Source: Heligmosomoides polygyrus polygyrus
Taxonomy: Eukaryota > Nematoda > Chromadorea > Rhabditida > Heligmosomidae
Direction: 5' to 3'
Length of the DNA stretch: 64,000 nucleotides
Assembly: GCA_947396885.1 (NCBI GenBank)
Contig: OX377205.1
Location: 58,252,969-58,316,968 of the forward strand
Positions 49,401 to 55,400 of this stretch are shown here, in pieces; position 1 is the stretch's first letter, and each line of letters opens with the position of its first letter. The translations under genes and the position numbers were made by a program. Under the pieces are notes generated by a model. That model was not told the origin of the DNA. It saw nothing but the letters and a program-made list of their open reading frames with translations, and made no database searches.

Positions 49401-52400
49401 ACCGAGATGAGACGTTCCGGAACACCCCTGCCTCGAAGGGATTTCCAGAGCACGGCCCGGGGTAGCCTGTCGTATGCTTTCTCCAAGTCCAGGAATGCCA
49501 GGTAGCAGGGCTTTCGTTTCTCCCGATACTTCTCCATAACCTGGCGCGCGATAAAGATCGCGTCTGTGGTGGACCTCTCAGGCATGAAGCCCCACTGCTC
49601 CTGAGATATGGTGGCCATCTCCCTCAGCCTAGAGTCGACCAGTCGTTCGTAGACCTTCATCGTATGTGAGATCAGTTTGATCCCGCGGTAATTGGAACAG
49701 TCGGACGTGTCCCCCTTCTGCTTAGGATGGGCACTATGATGCTGTTCCTCCAGTCATCTGGCATCTTACCCTCTATCGTGACTCTGTTGAAGAACTGTGT
49801 CAGCCAATTGACCCCACAGTTCCCAAGCACCTTCCAGGCCTCTACTGGCACCCCATCAGGGCCAGCTGCCTTCCCGAGCTTTATCTTCCCTATGGCAGTA
49901 CGAATCTCTTCCTGCGTTCATGACGGGATGGGTCCTTCCGTTGGCTGTTCTTCTTGGACTTCCCGACGCGGGAATTCCTCATTCAGCATTGACTTGAAGT
50001 ACTCCTCCCATCTTTTTCTGACCTCGACCGGTTTCCGTAGTACCCTATTGTCAGCACTCTTCACAGTCTTCACTACTCGAATGTCGAGGCTAGCTCTATG
50101 ACGTGCCTTGGCCAGACGGATGGCGAACTTCTCTCCCAGTGGCTCGTCCAGCTTCTCGTATACGGCATCCATCTCCGCGCTCTTTGCCTTTGCTACCGCT
50201 GCTTTTGCCAGCCTCTTCAGCTTCCTATAGGCTGTGAGATGCTCGGCTGCCCTTGTCTTCTGCCACTGCCTATAGGCCTCCTTTTTCCTCACCGCAGCCT
50301 GCACCTCTTCATTCCAGAACCATGCAGCCTTATCTCCTCTGGTTCCTCCCTTCGTTTCGCCGAGGGTTTCCTTGGCACATCGCAGGATCGTTTGGGTCAC
50401 CCTCCTCCAGGTCTCGTTTACGGGGCCGGTTGGATCGGGAAGACCTGCTTCGAGCACTGCCCTTCTTAGCTCGTTGCTCTCTGTGCCCCGCAACCTCCAC
50501 CATCGGATTCTGGGTTCTGTCCTTACTTTCGGTTTGCTGGGTAGAGGAATGTTCAGGTCCGCTATCAAGGGCCTATGCTGTGATGCGACTTCTTCTCCCG
50601 GAAGGACCTCTACATCCCGGACGGTTTTCAGGTCAGGCCTTCTCACTAGGATGTGGTCGACTTCCGTCCTTCTTCCTCCGCTAGCATAGGTCACCTTCTG
50701 GCTCTCCCTCTTCGCGAAGAAGGTGCTACAGATAACCAGGTCGTGGGCGGCAGCCAGATCGATAATCCTTTCTCCATCTGGGTTCACCATGCCGACCCCT
50801 TTACCTCCATGAACCCTTTCCACTCCTCTTCTTCGACTCCCCACATGTCCGTTCATGTCCCCTGCTACGGATAGATAGTCGCTTTCTGGTACGGACCTTA
50901 TGGCGACCTCGAGCATGAGGTAGAATTCATCCTTTTCGTGCTCGGGGCATCCGGTCTGCGGTGCGTAGACGGAAATGACGGTCCAGTAACCCTCCTTCGT
51001 ATCCAGCCGCAGAGACATGATGCGGTCGCTTATGCTTTGGACAGCAGCTACCGAATCCTTGAGGGACTCTGCCACAGCTATCCCGACACCGTTCCTCTTC
51101 GTGTCCTCTCCGTTGTAGAACAGCTTGACCCCTTCTCCAATCTCCTTGGCCTTCGCCCCTTTCCATCTCGTTTCCTGCAGGCACAGGACTTCTATGTTTC
51201 TGCGCTTCATTAGGTCGGCCACTTCCCTGGATCTTCCGGTCATTGTTCCCACATTCAGAGTTACCATTCGAACTAGCTTCTTTGGCCGAGGTCGTTCTGC
51301 CCTCGGTAGCCCTCGCATACTGACCACAGAACTCGGGCGGGGGTTCTGTGCGTCACTCCGGGTGACGTCCTAGCGTTCACACTTAATCATGGTCCATTGC
51401 GACTCTTGATCATGATTTGTGACAGATTTCTCCATCAGCCGGCCTGTCAACCTGGGCCTGACGCTGGAACCGTTGCCATTTTTGCACTTTCTGCAGGGCA
51501 TGGTGAGCCGGACATCACATGAGGAGACATAGCGATAACCGTTTGTGGTGTCTACCTCCTCTCACCCCATGCGGAGTTCATATCACCCCTTTCTTGCCTT
51601 CGGGGCGCCCCTTTCCTGCCTTCGGGGTGCCCTTTCCTGCCTTCGGGGCGTGCTGTGATTCAGACTTCGCTAGGCTTCCGAAGAATTGTCGAACTCCTTC
51701 TCAGCTTGGAAGACCCTGCCGGAGATTGAAAACCTCCGCTGTACATCGCAGTTCGACACCCATTGTCACTCCCACGCCACGATGAGGCGCTGAACCATGT
51801 GGGAGTTTTTTTTTAACTGTAAGAAGGCCTAAAGAAGAAAGGAGGAAGGGGGTTGTTCTATTCTCGGGGTTTGGGGGCGAAGCCCCAACTAGACGTTTGG
51901 CGCTAGACGCTGAACGTCTGGTATTAAAATATAATAAATAAAAATAAATTTGAAAACAATAATTGAATGAATTAATAAATAAATATAAAAGCGAATATTT
52001 TTTATCCAATTTTTTCACTTTTCCTCGATCTTTGGAGTCGTGAAGTGCAGTCGTGCTGACAATCCCACTTCAATGTCTACCGAAGACGGTCAAGACAAAG
52101 AATATTATCTATGTTTGAGCAAAGAAAAGCCGCCTGCTCTTCTCAATGGCCAATCGAACTATGTATTATGAGCGCTTTTGCTTTATTTTTTGTTTTTATA
52201 TCGTAACAACCAGGCTGAAATAAGGTTATAATGTCAGTATGGTACAATGCTGTGGACAAAGTACATTTTACATCGACAAAACCGGATCGAGCAAGCCCAG
52301 CGATGCAGAAACACACCCTCCGGAGGCGAACCCCTGTCTCCTTTCCTGCAAGTCCGCCTTCTTATCCACTCGGCCATCCAGTTGCTGCCGTGGTGAGCGG

Positions 52401-55400
52401 CGTCCCTCAATGTTCCCCTTCGGTTATTGTATCGCTAACAAGCAAATTGTGAGATCGTTGTAAATCCGCTACTGCTCCAATCCCAAACCTTTTGCAGGAT
52501 AGATCCTAATCACGACATGACAGTTCCAGACGTCGGTTTTGCTTTCTCGGCTCGCACTGAAGTGATACGGTTTTTTGCAATTTTTGACCTACCCAGGTGT
52601 CCGCAGGAAATTTGAAAACCACTACGGTCCTTCTCTTAACACTCAATAGGTCACTTTTAAATTGCCACGGGACGCTCATTGACCTCCCTTGTTAGACAGG
52701 CCAGAACTCGCTTATTGAGTCCATTTCGCAGATTTGGTACACACATCTCTAAACAACGTTTCACGCTCTTTCACATGGCGTAGGCCTTTGTCCAATGTTC
52801 CATGGGAAATTGATGGCGGTTCCTTGTAAGACCTCGCCTCAATCTCCAACTGGAGTGCAAACGCATAGAAGTTCTGTAGTTGAAGGGGAAAGGGAGCGTT
52901 TTGTAGGCACTTGTTGATTTAGTCATGTTTTTCTATGCGTAACCTCGAAGTTTTAGGACGCCAAGCAATTACACGTGCAGTTTACTGCAAATCTGAAGTG
53001 CTTGCGACCCCTACATTTTCGAGCACGTATTCAATTCAAACTTTCCAGGGAACAAATGAGCCATTCTTAACATTCATGGCGCATAACGCTTTTACTTATT
53101 TGCTCTTCTATTCGCGCCTTACTTGTGGTTTCGCTGGCTTCACAGTTATGGTCCTTCGTGTAGTGCTTGTATTTTTGAGCGATTATGTCAAAAACCAGCG
53201 TCCGTCGCCGGCTCCGCCGGCGACTGACGCTGGATGTGCGGGCCACGCCAGGCTTGCCGGCTTCGCCGGCTTCGGGTATGGTGGGCCACGCTGGGAACGG
53301 AGCCCAATCCTAGATGGGATTCCTTACTCACCCAGCGTCCGTCGCCGGCTCCGCCGGCGACTGACGCTGGATGTGCGGGCCACGCCAGGCTTGCCGGCTT
53401 CGCCGGCTTCGGGTATGGTGGGCCACGCTGAGAACGGAGCCCAAACCTAGATGGGATTCCTTACTCACCCAGCGTCCGTCGCCGGCTCCGCCGGCGACTG
53501 ACGCTGGATGTGCGGGCCACGCCAGGCTTGCCGGCTTCGCCGGCTTCGGGTATGGTGGGCCACGCTGAGAACGGAGCCCAAACCTAGCTAGGGATGATTC
53601 CTCACCCAGCGCTGGTCGCCGGCTTCGCCGGCAACCAACGCTGGGTAAGGAAGCATCCCCAGCGTCGAAGTCGAACACGTAGAAACGCACGCCTGCTACA
53701 GATTGATGCCTTGCTGCGCATCACTCACATCCCTCATCTCATCGCATTCAAGAAAACGCCCACAGCACTCCTGCTTCGTCTGGAGTCGTGTTCACAACCT
53801 ATTGCAGGTCATCAGGCCTAATCGAATGCCTGACCGTTTCCGTTCAGCCGCCGTGCCTTATGCGACGACGTGTGACGATCTTCGGAACAGGTGACTTCGG
53901 ACAAAAATACTGTCCTCCTCTGCATACAGTGCTAATGGAAATTGGTCAATGCACTGCAGAAAATTGGGACCTAGCGGCAAGACTTGGTTGAAAGCGTAGA
54001 CGAACCATGCGTAGGTCCGACGAACTTCCTTCGCTGAGCTATCCTGGTCCACCGCATAAAATTCGAGGACAGGTATAAATAGCTTAGTAACCCAGCCCGC
54101 GAAGTTAGTATGCATCAAAGTGAACAATTTCCAAATCAAAAAAAGCGCCTTCCAGATTAGGGTATTGATTGCCAGATCGAAGTGTGAGCTAAGGACGCAA
54201 CACCCGCCCCGATAAATTTTAGCAATAACGCCCAAGTGCAACAGTAACGATCTGGAGGGAAGCAAAAGCGAAAGGTGGGCACATCGACGTCTTCCATCAG
54301 AGATCATGGGGTCTGAGTAGCGCCGCGTCGCAGACCTTTTCCGCAACGCTGCACGTGTTGTCTGAACCCGGCAGCGGCGGCTCGTCATAGCCGCGATGAC
54401 GCCTTGCGAAACCTCATCCAGTGGGTGTTCTTTGGTGACCACCCGGCAGTGGCAGCGTCGTGATAGTCAACACCGGCGGTCATGGCTGCCTGCCATGCTG
54501 CCATGTTGTGGTGTTTACGGTTGGCGGCGGCGATACGACGAGCGGCTGGGTCTAGCGACGGCTGTCGGCAGAATGTCGGCAGAAAGCGACAGAAGTCTCC
54601 CGTCAGTGATTCATGCCTCTCTGCTTTATATAATAGGATTTTGATGCGTGGCCCTTTATTTCTATGTTTATATATGGTGGACCAGACGTTCAGCGGCCTC
54701 GCGGCCGTATAGACATACGTATAGAACACATACGTATAGAACACCCGACCGTGTTCTTTTCTTCTTTAGGCCCTCTTACTTTCATTTCATTCTCCGAAGT
54801 ACATACATGTTCTACTAAGTCCTGAGGAACAGACTGTAGGAGTCTCAACCCAAAGTGCTTAATCCGCGGAAGCATAAATGAAATCAATGGGTGTCGGTAG
54901 ACCGCTCGATACCGTTAACTGTCCGACAGCAATCATGCTCCTCCGGTAACTAACCATTCTCCTTACCCTCACTCTCAACCCCGTCAATACCACTTACACT
55001 TTGCCGAAGTGAAATAAAAAGAAATAAAGGCGTAGTGAGAGTCAAGTACACACACTTGTCGAACGAAGCCTTTAAAAAGTCTTCTCACGAATGCTGTGCA
55101 AAGTATGACCTGTGGAACGACTTCTTGATCTGGACGCACGATGTATACGACGTCTGGGTCACGTGTTCTGAATCCGGACACATGTTGATATCGTCTGTGA
55201 TACATATGCTGAGCCCCAACGGACGTGCAACGACGACAACAGCACGTCTTCTGAAGCTTGATACCCGTTGGACGATAGTGATAAAAAATCATAATCCGCC
55301 GTTACTGGTGCCATCACTGGACCCCTCCTTCATTGGTCGCATTTTCACTGGTCCCCTTTACCGTCTCTCCCTCCCCTCCCCCTTATACTGGTCCCCTCTT

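Larger units (their letters stand above)
48435..51804 (-). mobile_element. RTE-clade retrotransposon copy B, full length (3.37 kb)
   Basis: A 16-bp target duplication (GTTTTTCTTAAACTGT at 48419-48434; near-identical at 51805-51820, two mismatches) defines both ends. The element ends 3' in (AAG)n at 48435. The 5' untranslated part (51328-51804) starts with a hairpin (CTCCCACATGG/CGTGGGAG) and contains three imperfect 22-27 bp repeats around CCTTCGGGGCG (51596-51650). A length of about 3.3 kb is normal for RTE elements. Confidence 0.93.

Noticed and set aside
38814..51804. The two RTE copies as arms of one inverted duplication
   Set aside because: Each has its own different target-site duplication and truncation point, so they are independent insertions.
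52320..52383. Functional tRNA-Leu/Ser gene
   Set aside because: Boxes A and B are good, but acceptor and anticodon stems do not pair well and the sequence is part of a longer repeat also present at 35.8 kb.
53858..54442. 194-codon minus-strand open frame
   Set aside because: No recognisable domain, and it runs across a Helitron-like end and repeat sequence. Length alone is not enough in this composition.
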